A stretch of DNA of 64,000 nt from Cellulomonas gelida (GCF_006538725.1 NZ_BJLQ01000005.1:1-64000), one strand, 5' to 3'. Numbered from the stretch's first letter, positions 1 through 8,395 are shown. The notes: a model not told the origin generated them from the sequence alone. Numbers and translations: made by a program.

Positions 1-1095
1 GGCGAGCCGCTCGACGACGAACAGCAGCTCGCGCCGGTGCGGCTCGTTCGGCGACTCGGCCGACACGCGCGTCGCGATCGGCTCCGAGAGCGACCGCTGG
101 CGCTGCCACAGGGCGTTCAGCTCGGACGACGCGGGGGTCCCGGCGCCGTCGAGGGTCAGACCGGCCGCGGTGCGACGAGCCGACTTCTCGAGCTCGATGA
201 GCACCTGCTCGGACGCCAGCTGCGCGGCCGAGCGCGTGACCTCGGCGGTGACGTTGGGGTTGCCGTCGCGGTCGCCACCGATCCACGAGCCGAGCCGGGC
301 GAAGGGCCGGACCACGGGCTGGGTGGTCCCGGCCTCACCGTCGAGGAGCCAGTCGTCGAGCCGGCGGTAGACCGCGGGCAGGACGTCGGCGAGCGTCGAC
401 TCGAAGACGCCGAGCACGGTGCGGACCTCGTCCAGCACGCTCGGCTTGGCCTGGCGCAGCGGCGCGGTGCGCCACAGGGTGTCGATCTCGGCGAGGAGGC
501 GACGGTCGTTCTCCGCGAGCGAGACGCCACCCGAGCTGCGCACGTCACGCTCGGCGACGAGCTCGGCGATGCGGCGGATCGAGCGCGAGACCGCGCGGCG
601 GCGCGCCTCGGTGGGGTGGGCGGTGAGCACGGGACGGAACTCGACCTCGCGCAGCCGGCGCCGCGCCTCGTCGTCGCCGACCTCCTCGGCGAGCTTCACC
701 ACGGCCGCCGGGAGCGAGTCGTCCGGGGTCAGCGCGTGCGGGTCGGCGTTCGCCTCGCGCTCGCGCAGCACGCGCACGCGGTGGTACTCCTCCGCGGTGT
801 TCGCGAGGTGGAAGTAGCACGTGAACGCGCGTGCCACCTGCTCCGCGCGGTCGAGCGAGAAGCCCGCGACGAGTTCCTCGGCGAGCGCCAGGGCGTCGCC
901 CTCGGGCTCGTCGTGCGCGCGGATCGACAGCTCGCGCAGCCGCTCCACGTCGTTCAGGAGCTCCTCGCCACCGGCCTCACGCAGCACGCGGCCGAGGAAC
1001 TCCCCGAGTACCCGGACGTCGTTGCGGAGCGGTTCGGGGACCTCGTGGCGGGCCGAGCCGCGCCGGTTCTCGTGCGGAGCCAGGGGTGCTGTCAC
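1..1095 (-). CDS. ppc: Phosphoenolpyruvate carboxylase, N-terminal part (runs off the window)
   Basis: Carboxylates phosphoenolpyruvate with bicarbonate to oxaloacetate, an anaplerotic cytosolic reaction. The minus-strand frame gives 365 residues of the family's roughly 900. The conserved LTAHPTEA segment, which holds the catalytic His, lies near residue 157, and the GSWIGGDRDGNPNVTAE signature near residues 266-282. The rest of the gene lies left of base 1. I prefer the GTG at 1095 (VTAPLAPHE). A GTG two codons upstream (1101) is also in frame, but there is no Shine-Dalgarno. A TATGTT -10-like hexamer ends 6 bases before the 1095 GTG, which suggests a leaderless transcript. A DosR-like palindrome lies just upstream. 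Family assignment is certain; the start is moderately so. Confidence 0.95.
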   Translation of the reverse strand, partial: MTAPLAPHENRRGSARHEVPEPLRNDVRVLGEFLGRVLREAGGEELLNDVERLRELSIRAHDEPEGDALALAEELVAGFSLDRAEQVARAFTCYFHLANTAEEYHRVRVLREREANADPHALTPDDSLPAAVVKLAEEVGDDEARRRLREVEFRPVLTAHPTEARRRAVSRSIRRIAELVAERDVRSSGGVSLAENDRRLLAEIDTLWRTAPLRQAKPSVLDEVRTVLGVFESTLADVLPAVYRRLDDWLLDGEAGTTQPVVRPFARLGSWIGGDRDGNPNVTAEVTRSAAQLASEQVLIELEKSARRTAAGLTLDGAGTPASSELNALWQRQRSLSEPIATRVSAESPNEPHRRELLFVVERLA

Positions 1096-1101
1096 GCGCA
1101 C

Positions 1102-1127
1102 AACATAAGGCACGGGTCTTTCGTCCC
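1102..1127 (-). promoter_or_regulatory. Putative leaderless ppc promoter with DosR-like palindrome
   Basis: On the minus strand a TATGTT hexamer (1107-1102) is followed by six bases and then the GTG at 1095, the spacing of a leaderless promoter. Immediately upstream, 1114-1127 reads GGGTCTTTCGTCCC on the plus strand. That is an imperfect GGGAC-N4-GTCCC palindrome, 12 of 14 identical to the box before cydA. Its centre is about 25 bases before the inferred start of transcription, which would suit repression or an unusual activator position. Function is inferred from pattern only. Confidence 0.35.
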
Positions 1128-1184
1128 GGTGTCCCGGTCCACGGCCTGAGCAGGCGGGACCGCCCGCGGGCCGGCCGGGACACG

Positions 1185-1223
1185 CCTCGGGCCCGGCGTC
1201 AGGAGACGACGCCGGGCCCGAGG
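1185..1223 (-). terminator. Intrinsic terminator hairpin after the secreted-protein gene
   Basis: A perfect 16-bp inverted repeat (1185-1200 against 1208-1223) has a 7-base loop. It lies 17 bases beyond the stop of the gene at 1240-2004 and upstream of ppc. There is no clear U tract, as is common in GC-rich actinobacteria. It should insulate ppc from readthrough. Confidence 0.7.
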
Positions 1224-1239
1224 GGTGAGACAGGAGAGG

Positions 1240-2004
1240 TCAGCTCACCGCGAGCGACGCCGCCGAGGCGGACGAGGTCTTGACGATCTGGACGGACGAC
1301 GACTTGCTCGAGACCAGGAAGTCCGACTTCTCGGTCTTGACGTACGTGTAGCCGAGACCGAGCTTCGTCGTCTTGAGCGAGAAGGAGCCCGACGAGGAGA
1401 TCGTCGTCTTCCCGATGAGCTTGTAGGTCTTGGTGCCCTTCTTCTTGAAGTAGACCTTGACCGTCTTGCCCTTGGTGTCCACGCTCGGGTCCGCGTAGCC
1501 GCTGAGCGTGGCCGAGCCGCCGATGGTGCCGTACACGTTGCTGATCTTCAGCGCGGGCTTCACCCGGATGACGGACGAGACCGTGGCGGACGAGGCAACC
1601 GTGGAGCCCCCGGACTTGAGGACGACCTTGGCCTTCCAGGTGCCCGCCTTGTGGAGCGAGGAGCAGACGAAGGACTTGACCTTGTTGGTCCCGTTCTTCA
1701 CCTGGCTCTCGACCGTGTAGCTGCTGATCGAGTCGGTCGAGCGCTTCAGCGACGCGTCGGCGTAGTACGTCTGGCTGCTGCTCAGGCCGGACGCGGTGAA
1801 CGTCCAGTAGATGTACTTGCACGAGGTCGCCGACTTGCGCTGGTCGAACGACTTGACCGACACCGTGACGGCGGCCGGCTGGGCGTCGGAGGCGACGGCC
1901 GGCGCTGCGACGGCGGTCGAGGCGGCGAGCGCCACGCCCGCCAGGACGGCGATCAGTCGAGCGCGCTTGGTGCCCCCGGCGGCGTTCTGGCTGTTCACGG
2001 TCAT
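1240..2004 (-). CDS. Secreted Lys/Ser/Thr-rich protein of unknown function
   Basis: A 254-residue protein with a clear Sec signal peptide: basic KRAR, a hydrophobic LIAVLAGVALAAS stretch, then Ala-X-Ala cleavage options near residues 30-36. The mature part is unusually rich in Ser, Thr and Lys. It appears to be two beta-rich, Ig-like modules joined near residue 120, with a pair of Cys in the first (TSCKY and FVCSS) that could form a disulfide. The ATG at 2004 is preceded by a good GGGGAGA Shine-Dalgarno; an upstream in-frame GTG is not. I recognise no family. A cell-surface or exported adhesive or carbohydrate-binding role is possible but unsupported. The gene stands alone and ends at a strong hairpin. 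Confidence 0.8.
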   Translation of the reverse strand: MTVNSQNAAGGTKRARLIAVLAGVALAASTAVAAPAVASDAQPAAVTVSVKSFDQRKSATSCKYIYWTFTASGLSSSQTYYADASLKRSTDSISSYTVESQVKNGTNKVKSFVCSSLHKAGTWKAKVVLKSGGSTVASSATVSSVIRVKPALKISNVYGTIGGSATLSGYADPSVDTKGKTVKVYFKKKGTKTYKLIGKTTISSSGSFSLKTTKLGLGYTYVKTEKSDFLVSSKSSSVQIVKTSSASAASLAVS

Positions 2005-2143
2005 GCTGTGTCTCCCCACGTTCGTGTGGGCACCCGGAGGGTGGGTGCCGCGTGGAGAGTAACCGAGTCAAACCGGGCAATGGTGACCATTCCAGTCCTG
2101 TCACCCGTCTGCTGTCCAAGGCAAGCAGTTTGCCCGCGGTACG

Positions 2144-3997
2144 TCATCCTCCGGGGTGATCCCGCCGGTCCGGGCGCACCCACCAGCGGCTGTCCAGCAC
2201 CCATGAGCCGGCCCCCAGCCCGGTGAGCACGCCGAGGGAGATCGCGACCATCGTCGTGCCCGCCGTCACGACCGCGGTCAGCCCCTGGTCCGTCGACTCC
2301 CCGAGCACCGACGTGACCCCGACGAGCCCGAGCGCACCCGGCACGAGCAGCCAGAACGCGGGCAGGAAGCTGACCATCGCTGGCGGCCCACCCGCGTACC
2401 GCGCGACGACGAGCGCGACGGGCGTCATCGCGAGCGCGCCGACGAACGCCGACACCTGGGTCCCGAGCACCGCCCCGCCGACGAGCTGCCCCGCGTAGGC
2501 GACGACGAGGACGACGAGGATCCCCGGCACCGCGCGCCGCTGGGCGCTGTGCCGGATCGTCACGCCGACCCCGAAGATGCCGACCCCCACCCAGGCGCCG
2601 ACCCAGCCGAGCGCCTGGCTGCCCCCCGCGTGCAGGGAGGACGCGGGGATCCCGACGAGGTTCGCGCCCGCGACGATCCCGAGGGCGAGCAGCACGAGCA
2701 TCATGACGCCCGCGGACAGTCGCGCCGCGCCCGCGATCATCTGCCGCGTGGCGAGGTCGATCACCCCCGTCGTGAGCAGCGCGCCGGGCAGGAACGTGAT
2801 GAGCGGCGCCACGAGCGCGGGCAGCAGCGACACGTCCAGCCCCGTGCGGGCCAGCGAGAAGACCGCCGTCGAGACGGCGAACGCGCAGACCAGCACGACG
2901 ATCGCCTGGTACGGCTCCGCCCACCGGGCCGTGAGCGTCGCGAACCCGACGACCGCGGCCCCGAGCGCGGCAGCGAGCGCGACGTCGGTGAGCGAACCGC
3001 CGAGCACCAGGGCGAGTCCAGCCGCCGACAGGACATATCCGAGCGCCTGCTGCCACGCCGAGTACGGCGACGAACGTTCGAGCGCGTCGCCGATCCGGCG
3101 CATGCCCTCGGTCGGCCCGATCGAGCCCGCGCGCGCGAGGTCCGCGACCTCGAGCACCTCCTGCACCTGGTCGAGCCGCATCGACCGGGACCCGGCCGTG
3201 ACCGCCACCGTGCGCGCCGTCTGCGCACGCGGCGTGGACAGCACGAGCGCGGTCGGCAGCGCGACGACCTCGACGTCGGGGATCCCGTTCGCACGCGCGA
3301 CGTGCTCGAGCGCATCCTGCACCTGCACGACCGGCGCGGTCGTGTCGATCATCGCCTCGCCGAGCTGCAGGCAGAACCGGATCGTGTCGTCCGGCGAGGC
3401 GGGCGCCTCGCGCGGCCCTTCGTCGCCACCGGCCTCCTCGGCCGGCCCCGCGAGCACCTCCGCCACGGCCAGGCCAGCCGTGGTGTCCTCCACCACCGTC
3501 CACGGCTGCCCGGTGAGCCCGCCCGACGCGGGAACGGTGGCCCCGCCGGCCGCGACCCCCGGCGCATCGCCCACCTCGACCGCCGGCCGTCGCTCGCGTG
3601 CCCGGCGCACGACCAGCATCAGGGCCGCCGCGGCCGTGAGCAGGACGAGCAGCGCGAGGACGATCATCGCGACCGGGACCTCGCTCGTGGTGACCGTCGG
3701 CGGCGTGCTCCACACGGGCGCGGTCGACGTCGAGGTGGGCGACGGCTCGGGCGAGCGCGTCACGGTCGGTGAGGGCGTCGGCGAGGGTGTCGCCGACGGC
3801 GCCGCGGTGGTCGTCTCAGGCGACGGCTGCGGCGTGGGGCTCGGCGACGCGTCGGGCGTCGGCGTCGGCCCCGCCGACTGCGTGTCCTGCGGCATCGGCT
3901 CGGCCGTGACGGTGGGTTCCGCGCTCACCGCGGGCCGCTGCTCGGCGGGCGTGGTCGTGACGAGGGGGTCGTCGACCGCGGACCCGGCGCCCGTCAT
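2144..3997 (-). CDS. Threonine/serine exporter family protein (ThrE-like)
   Basis: A 617-residue inner-membrane protein of the ThrE type, which in Corynebacterium exports threonine and serine by proton motive force. After a Pro/Thr/Ser-rich tail (residues 1-105) comes one membrane segment (about 107-130) and a charged linker. The ThrE cytoplasmic domain follows from about residue 200 (FCLQLGEAMIDTTAPV, then the ALPTALVLST stretch), and then about ten hydrophobic helices covering both ThrE halves. It starts 4 bases after the DUF488 stop, so the two are probably one operon. The long low-complexity tail, perhaps extracytoplasmic, is the unusual part. The exact substrate is inferred from the family. 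Confidence 0.88.
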   Translation of the reverse strand: MTGAGSAVDDPLVTTTPAEQRPAVSAEPTVTAEPMPQDTQSAGPTPTPDASPSPTPQPSPETTTAAPSATPSPTPSPTVTRSPEPSPTSTSTAPVWSTPPTVTTSEVPVAMIVLALLVLLTAAAALMLVVRRARERRPAVEVGDAPGVAAGGATVPASGGLTGQPWTVVEDTTAGLAVAEVLAGPAEEAGGDEGPREAPASPDDTIRFCLQLGEAMIDTTAPVVQVQDALEHVARANGIPDVEVVALPTALVLSTPRAQTARTVAVTAGSRSMRLDQVQEVLEVADLARAGSIGPTEGMRRIGDALERSSPYSAWQQALGYVLSAAGLALVLGGSLTDVALAAALGAAVVGFATLTARWAEPYQAIVVLVCAFAVSTAVFSLARTGLDVSLLPALVAPLITFLPGALLTTGVIDLATRQMIAGAARLSAGVMMLVLLALGIVAGANLVGIPASSLHAGGSQALGWVGAWVGVGIFGVGVTIRHSAQRRAVPGILVVLVVAYAGQLVGGAVLGTQVSAFVGALAMTPVALVVARYAGGPPAMVSFLPAFWLLVPGALGLVGVTSVLGESTDQGLTAVVTAGTTMVAISLGVLTGLGAGSWVLDSRWWVRPDRRDHPGG

Positions 3998-4001
3998 GTG
4001 C

Positions 4002-4367
4002 TCAGCGCGCCCGCTCGTCCAGCAGCCTGACCAGCACGGTCAGGTGGCTCAGCTCGACCTCGCGGGTCGCCGTGAGCAGGGTCGTGGGCTCGAGCCCGAC
4101 GAGCGCGGCGAGCCGTGCGAACCCGTCCGCGCCGGGTTCCTGGTTCAGCTCGGCCTCGTACCGGCGCGCGAACTCGTCGTACTCCTCCGGGCGGTGCCCG
4201 TACCACCGGCGCAGCTCCGTGCTCGGCGCGACCTCCGGGAGCCACTCGTCGATCCGCGGGTCGTCCTTGCGGAACCCGCGCGGCCACAGCCGGTCGACGA
4301 GCACGCGCCGACTCCCGTCACCGACCTCGTCATAGACCCGCCCGACCCCCACCATGGGCCCCATCAT
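4002..4367 (-). CDS. DUF488 family protein
   Basis: A small soluble protein of about 117-121 residues with the DUF488 hallmarks: LVDRLWPRGFRK near the N-terminus, and a conserved WYGHRPEEYDEFARRYEAEL block in the middle. The family is widespread and its biochemical role is not settled. Two ATGs (4367 and 4355) are in frame; 4355 gives MVGVGRVYDEVG and 4367 adds four residues, with neither having a strong ribosome-binding site. An open frame continues further upstream but its residues look non-coding. The ThrE-like gene follows after 4 bases. Confidence 0.85.
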   Translation of the reverse strand: MMGPMVGVGRVYDEVGDGSRRVLVDRLWPRGFRKDDPRIDEWLPEVAPSTELRRWYGHRPEEYDEFARRYEAELNQEPGADGFARLAALVGLEPTTLLTATREVELSHLTVLVRLLDERAR

Positions 4368-4461
4368 GCTCCGACGAGCCCGCGCCGACCCGGCGAGCGC
4401 CCGACCGACCGCAGCGCACGCCCCGGGTGCGGCCCTCCGCACTCGAACGCACACTCGGACG

Positions 4462-5799
4462 ATGACTGCCGCGCCTGCCACGACAGAACGCCCGACCCGC
4501 CTCGCCCGGACGGTCACCGCGCCGCTGCTCTTCCTGTTCATCCTGGGCGACGTCCTGGGTGCGGGCGTGTACGCGCTCGTCGGCGAGCTGTCCGCCGAGG
4601 CCGGGGGCATGATCTGGCTCCCGCTGCTCGTCGCTCTCGGTATGGCGCTGCTCACCGCGGCGTCCTACGCCGAGCTCGTCACCAAGTACCCGCAGGCGGG
4701 CGGCTCCGCCGTCTACGCGCAGCGAGCGTTCGGACGACCGCTGGTGTCGTTCCTCGTCGGGTTCTGCATGCTCGCGGCGGGGGTCACCTCCGCGGCAGGG
4801 CTCTCGCTCGCGTTCGCGGGCGACTACCTCGGCACGTTCCTCGACGTGCCGACCATCCCGACCGCGCTCGTCTTCCTCGCGCTCGTGGCAGCGCTCAACC
4901 TGCGCGGGATCAAGGAGTCGCTGCGCGCCAACGTCGTGATGACCGCCGTCGAGCTCAGCGGCCTCGTGCTCGTCGTCGTGCTCGGAGCGCTCGTGCTCGG
5001 CCGGGGCGAGGGTGAGGTGTCCCGGCTCGCCGACCTGCCGTCGGGCACGGGTGTCGCCGCAGCGACGCTCGGCGGCGCGCTCATCGCCTTCTACTCGTTC
5101 GTCGGCTTCGAGACCTCAGCCAACATCGCGGAAGAGGTGCGTGACGTGCGGCGCGTCTACCCGCGCGCCCTGTTCGGCGCGATCGCGACCGCCGGCGTCG
5201 TCTACCTGCTCGTCGCTCTGGTGGCTCCCGCGGTCGTCGCCCCGGACGACCTGCAGGCGTCCAGCGGGCCGCTGCTCGAGGTCGTCAAGGTCGCCGGGGG
5301 CGTGCCGCTCGAGGTCTTCTCGGTCGTAGCGCTCGTCGCCGTCGCCAACGGCGCGCTCCTCACCATGGTCATGGCCAGCCGCCTCACCTACGGCATGGCG
5401 GAGGAAGGGCTGCTCCCGTCGGTGTTCGGGCGGGTGCTGCCCGAGCGTCGGACGCCCGTCGTGGCCATCCTGGCGACCACGGCGGTCGCCATGGTCCTGA
5501 CCCTGACGGGGTCGCTCGCCGACCTGGCCTCGACCGTGGTCCTGCTGCTCCTGTTCGTCTTCCTGAGCACCAACGTCGCCGTCCTGGTGCTGCGCCGCGA
5601 CCACGTCGAGCACGCGCACTTCCGTGCCTGGACGCCGCTGCCGGTGCTCGCCGTCGGGACGTGCCTGGTGCTGCTCACGCGCCAGGAAGCCAAGCACTGG
5701 CTGCTGGCCGCGATCCTGATCGCGCTCGGCGCGGTGCTCTACGCCGTCACGCGCCACCGCGGCCGCGAGCACGAAGGGTCAGCCGATCTCGGACGCTGA
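4462..5799 (+). CDS. APC-family amino acid permease
   Basis: A 445-residue polytopic membrane protein with about 12 hydrophobic helices. It opens with the APC signature (LFLFILGDVLGAGVYALVGE, residues about 23-42) and carries the helix-3 region VTKYPQAGGSAVYAQRAFGR and a typical NLRGIKES turn. These place it in the amino acid/polyamine/organocation superfamily. Transport of an amino acid across the cytoplasmic membrane is the expected role; the substrate cannot be read from the sequence. The ATG at 4462 (MTAAPATTERP) is preferred because upstream in-frame codons fall in non-coding-looking sequence. It is a single gene, divergent from DUF488. Confidence 0.9.
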   Translation: MTAAPATTERPTRLARTVTAPLLFLFILGDVLGAGVYALVGELSAEAGGMIWLPLLVALGMALLTAASYAELVTKYPQAGGSAVYAQRAFGRPLVSFLVGFCMLAAGVTSAAGLSLAFAGDYLGTFLDVPTIPTALVFLALVAALNLRGIKESLRANVVMTAVELSGLVLVVVLGALVLGRGEGEVSRLADLPSGTGVAAATLGGALIAFYSFVGFETSANIAEEVRDVRRVYPRALFGAIATAGVVYLLVALVAPAVVAPDDLQASSGPLLEVVKVAGGVPLEVFSVVALVAVANGALLTMVMASRLTYGMAEEGLLPSVFGRVLPERRTPVVAILATTAVAMVLTLTGSLADLASTVVLLLLFVFLSTNVAVLVLRRDHVEHAHFRAWTPLPVLAVGTCLVLLTRQEAKHWLLAAILIALGAVLYAVTRHRGREHEGSADLGR

Positions 5800-5887
5800 G
5801 CCGATCCCGTCGTCGGCGCGCCAGACGCCTGCCGCTCGCCCCGAACCGTCCGCGGCCCCCCGGCGTGGAGCCACCGGGTGTCGACGG

Positions 5888-6050
5888 TCACTCCGTCCAC
5901 GGGCCGAGGGCCGTCGGAACCTCTGCCGCCTCGGGTCGGGGCTCCTTGAGCTCCACGAAGATCACCTGCGTGTCCGTCGCGCCCGTGTTCCGCCCGGTAT
6001 GTGTCTGGGCACCCAGCCACCATCCGCGACGAGATCCGCACGCTCACCCT
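5888..6050 (-). pseudogene. Possible relic of a cupin-like gene (C-terminal fragment)
   Basis: In the 326-base space between the permease and the alcohol dehydrogenase, one minus-strand frame reads GWWLGAQTHTGRNTGATDTQ followed by VIFVELKEP and ends at a TGA (5888-5890). The NTGxTDTQVIFVELKEP run resembles the C-terminal strand of small cupin-type proteins. There is no intact start or N-terminal half in any frame: upstream codons (SRR, then a break) do not look coding. I read this as a decayed gene end, judged by eye only. The remaining bases of this gap hold nothing else I can support. Confidence 0.35.
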
Positions 6051-6125
6051 CACCCTGCTCGACGAGCTCGGAGTCTCCCCGTGCACGCCTGACGCACGAG
6101 TGCCCGCGGGAGGACGCTCGCACTG

Positions 6126-7313
6126 TCAGGCCGCCGGGTCCAGCACGACCTTGATGCAGCCGTCGGCCTTGCGCTGGAACATCTCGTACGCGCCCGGAGC
6201 GTCCTCGAGCGGCAGCCGGTGCGTGCGCAGCCCCAGCACGTCGAGAGGGTCGGTCGGGTCCGCCACGAGCGGGAGCAGGTCGTCGACCCATCGGCGCACG
6301 TTTGCCTGCCCGAACCTCAGCGTGAGCTGCCGGTCGAACACGTCCAGCAGGTTGATCGGGTCGGCCGCGCCGCCGTACACGCCCACCACGGAGACGGTCC
6401 CGCCGCGCCGAGCGGTCGCGATCGCGGTCCGCAGACCCGCGAGGCGGTCGATGCCGACCGTCTCCATCGCCTTGCGCCCCAGCGCGTCCGGGAGCACCGC
6501 CGTGACCCGGTGCGCGGCGTGCGCGAACGGTGCGCCGTGCGCCTCCATCCCGACGGCGTCGATCGTCGCGTCCGCGCCGCGGCCGCCGGTGAGCTCACGG
6601 ACCGCCTCCAGGACGCCGTCCCCGGAGTCCACCGTGTCCACCCCGTGCCGCGCCGCCATGGCGAGGCGCTCCGGCACCGAGTCGATCCCGATGACCCGTG
6701 ACGCCCCACGGTGCAGCGCGACACGCGCCGCCATCTGCCCGATCGGCCCGAGCCCCACGACCACGACGGTCCCGGAGTCCGGCACCGACGCGTACTCGAC
6801 GGCCTGCCACGCGGTCGGCAGCACGTCGGACAGGTACAGGTAGCGCTCGTCGGGCGTGCCGTCGTCGGGGACGACCACCGGACCGTAGTGCGCCTGGGGC
6901 ACCCGCAGGTACTGCGCCTGCCCACCCGGCACCGACCCGTACAGCGCCGTGTAGCCGAACAGCGCGGCACCGGAACCGTGCTCGCGCACCTGCGTGGTCT
7001 CGCACTGCGACTGCAGACCGAGCAGGCACATCGAGCAGCTGCCGCACGCGATGCCGAACGGGACGACGACCCGGTCCCCCACCCGCAGGTCCCCCGCGTC
7101 CGGTCCGACCTCCTCGACGATGCCCATCGCCTCATGGCCGAGCACGTCGCCGCGCGCCAGGTACGGTCCGAGCACCGAGTACAGGTGCAGGTCCGAGCCG
7201 CAGATCGCAGTGGACGTGACCCGGATGATCGCGTCGTGGCTCTCCTGGATCGTCGGGTCGGGGACGTCCTCGACGGCGACGTCCTGGGTTCCTTGCCAGG
7301 TCAGTGCACGCAC
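6126..7313 (-). CDS. Zinc-dependent alcohol dehydrogenase
   Basis: A 395-residue medium-chain dehydrogenase/reductase. Catalytic zinc ligands are visible as Cys in AICGSDLH (about residue 38) and in the GHEAMGIVEEVG motif. The structural-zinc cysteines lie in CGSCSMCLLGLQSQC (about 90-104). The NAD(P)-binding glycine motif is VVVVGLGPIGQMAA (about 184-197). It most resembles the formaldehyde-dehydrogenase-like branch of the family, so oxidation of an alcohol or S-hydroxymethyl thiol adduct with NAD+ is likely, but the substrate is not readable. It appears monocistronic and precedes tRNA-Ala on the same strand. Confidence 0.92.
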   Translation of the reverse strand: MRALTWQGTQDVAVEDVPDPTIQESHDAIIRVTSTAICGSDLHLYSVLGPYLARGDVLGHEAMGIVEEVGPDAGDLRVGDRVVVPFGIACGSCSMCLLGLQSQCETTQVREHGSGAALFGYTALYGSVPGGQAQYLRVPQAHYGPVVVPDDGTPDERYLYLSDVLPTAWQAVEYASVPDSGTVVVVGLGPIGQMAARVALHRGASRVIGIDSVPERLAMAARHGVDTVDSGDGVLEAVRELTGGRGADATIDAVGMEAHGAPFAHAAHRVTAVLPDALGRKAMETVGIDRLAGLRTAIATARRGGTVSVVGVYGGAADPINLLDVFDRQLTLRFGQANVRRWVDDLLPLVADPTDPLDVLGLRTHRLPLEDAPGAYEMFQRKADGCIKVVLDPAA

Positions 7314-7458
7314 GGCGACTCCTCACGGCTGGGCAGTCGCAGGCACCTCGCCGACCCGTCGCTGCCCGTCCACCCTCGCATCCTCACCGCGGGTCGGCAC
7401 CTGGGCGGCGCGCCTCGACCACTCGACGCCGGTCGGGTGTGGGGACCGCAGAAACGAC

Positions 7459-7491
7459 GACGCGGGACATCGATCGACGATGTCCCGCGTC
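7459..7491 (-). terminator. Terminator hairpin after tRNA-Ala
   Basis: A perfect 14-bp inverted repeat (7459-7472 and 7478-7491) with a 5-base loop, ten bases past the 3' end of the tRNA. On the minus strand it is followed by GTCGTTTC, a weak U-rich tail. Confidence 0.75.
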
Positions 7492-7500
7492 ATCACACGG

Positions 7501-7573
7501 TGGAGCTGAGGGGACTCGAACCCCTGACCCCCTGCATGCCATGCAGGTGCGCTACCAGCTGCGCCACAGCCCC
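7501..7573 (-). tRNA. tRNA-Ala (anticodon GGC)
   Basis: The reverse complement folds as a standard 73-base cloverleaf. The acceptor stem is GGGGCTG, the D arm contains GCAGCTGGTAGC, the anticodon stem is CCTGC/GCAGG with loop ATGGCAT, and the T arm contains GGTTCGAGTCC. The 3' end is CAGCTCCA without an encoded CCA. The anticodon GGC reads GCC, a major Ala codon in this genome. Flanking plus-strand frames through this region are spurious. Confidence 0.96.
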
Positions 7574-7608
7574 GTGTGAAGTTGTCGCCCCCGTGGGGAC
7601 GCTCGGAG

Positions 7609-7639
7609 AGTCTAGGACGAGGACGGCCCCGGACGCCAA
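7609..7639 (-). promoter_or_regulatory. Probable promoter of tRNA-Ala
   Basis: On the minus strand TTGGCG (7639-7634) and TAGACT (7614-7609) are separated by 19 bases. The -10 lies about 35 bases before the mature tRNA 5' end. The spacing is long, so this is a moderate call. Confidence 0.4.
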
Positions 7640-7699
7640 TCCGCTCCGAGCGACGCGCGTCACGTCCCGCACGTGCGGGCCGGCGCGCGCCGCGGGAGG

Positions 7700-8395
7700 T
7701 CAGTCGGGGTCGCGCGTCGAGCCTGCCTGCTCGTCGTCGGCGCGGTCCGGACCGGCGTTCCAGTCCGTCGAGGCGTCCGTCGGCCCCAGGTTGTAGGCGA
7801 CGAGACGCCACGCCGGGAGCACGTCGCCTGACGACGGCACGACCTCGGCCCAGTGCGCGTTGTGCATCCCGGCCATCCCCCGCCAGGCGGCCGGCATGCC
7901 GAGGAGCTCACCGACGGCGGAGCTGATCGCCGCACCGTGCGAGACGACGACGAGCGTCTCGTCGCGCGACATGGCCCGCGACAGCTCCGTGATCGCCTCG
8001 GCGGTGCGCCGTGCGACCACCTGGCGCGTCTCGGCGCCCACGCGCGTCGGCTCGCCGCCCGCGCGCCACAGCGCGTAGTCCTCGGGCCAGCGCTCGGCGA
8101 TCTCGGCGCCGCTCAGGCCCTCCCACTCGCCGAACCCGCGTTCGCGCACGCGCGCGTCGACCTCGACCACGACGCCCGCCATGCGGCCCAGCGCCTGCGC
8201 CGTCTCACGCGCACGATCGAGGTCGGAACTCACGATGCGTGTCGGCGTGTGCCGGGCGAGCATCGCGGCCGCGGCCGTGCGCGCCTGCCAGCGACCGACG
8301 TCGTCGAGCGGGATGTCGACCTGGCCCTGCAGCCGGGCCGTGGCGTTGTACTCCGTGCGCCCGTGGCGCCAGAGCAGCAGACGACCGACGCTCAC
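7700..8395 (-). CDS. Histidine phosphatase family protein
   Basis: A 231-residue phosphoglycerate-mutase-like hydrolase. The catalytic LLLWRHGRTEYN (RHG) motif is at residues about 6-17. The second catalytic His lies in the VVVSHGAAI motif (about 156-164), and a Glu in the SDLDRARETAQ region. Such enzymes transfer phosphate through phospho-His; the substrate is unknown. The GTG start overlaps the rsfS stop (GTGA), so translation is coupled to rsfS, a conserved actinobacterial arrangement. An alternative family label is phosphoglycerate mutase, but that activity is unlikely for this small-molecule-phosphatase type. Confidence 0.93.
   Translation of the reverse strand: MSVGRLLLWRHGRTEYNATARLQGQVDIPLDDVGRWQARTAAAAMLARHTPTRIVSSDLDRARETAQALGRMAGVVVEVDARVRERGFGEWEGLSGAEIAERWPEDYALWRAGGEPTRVGAETRQVVARRTAEAITELSRAMSRDETLVVVSHGAAISSAVGELLGMPAAWRGMAGMHNAHWAEVVPSSGDVLPAWRLVAYNLGPTDASTDWNAGPDRADDEQAGSTRDPD

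Noticed and set aside
2577-5015. A long plus-strand frame of 812 codons opposite the ThrE-like gene
   Set aside because: Antisense shadow; Ser/Ala/Thr-rich with no domain and crossing both the DUF488 gene and the permease in the wrong frame.
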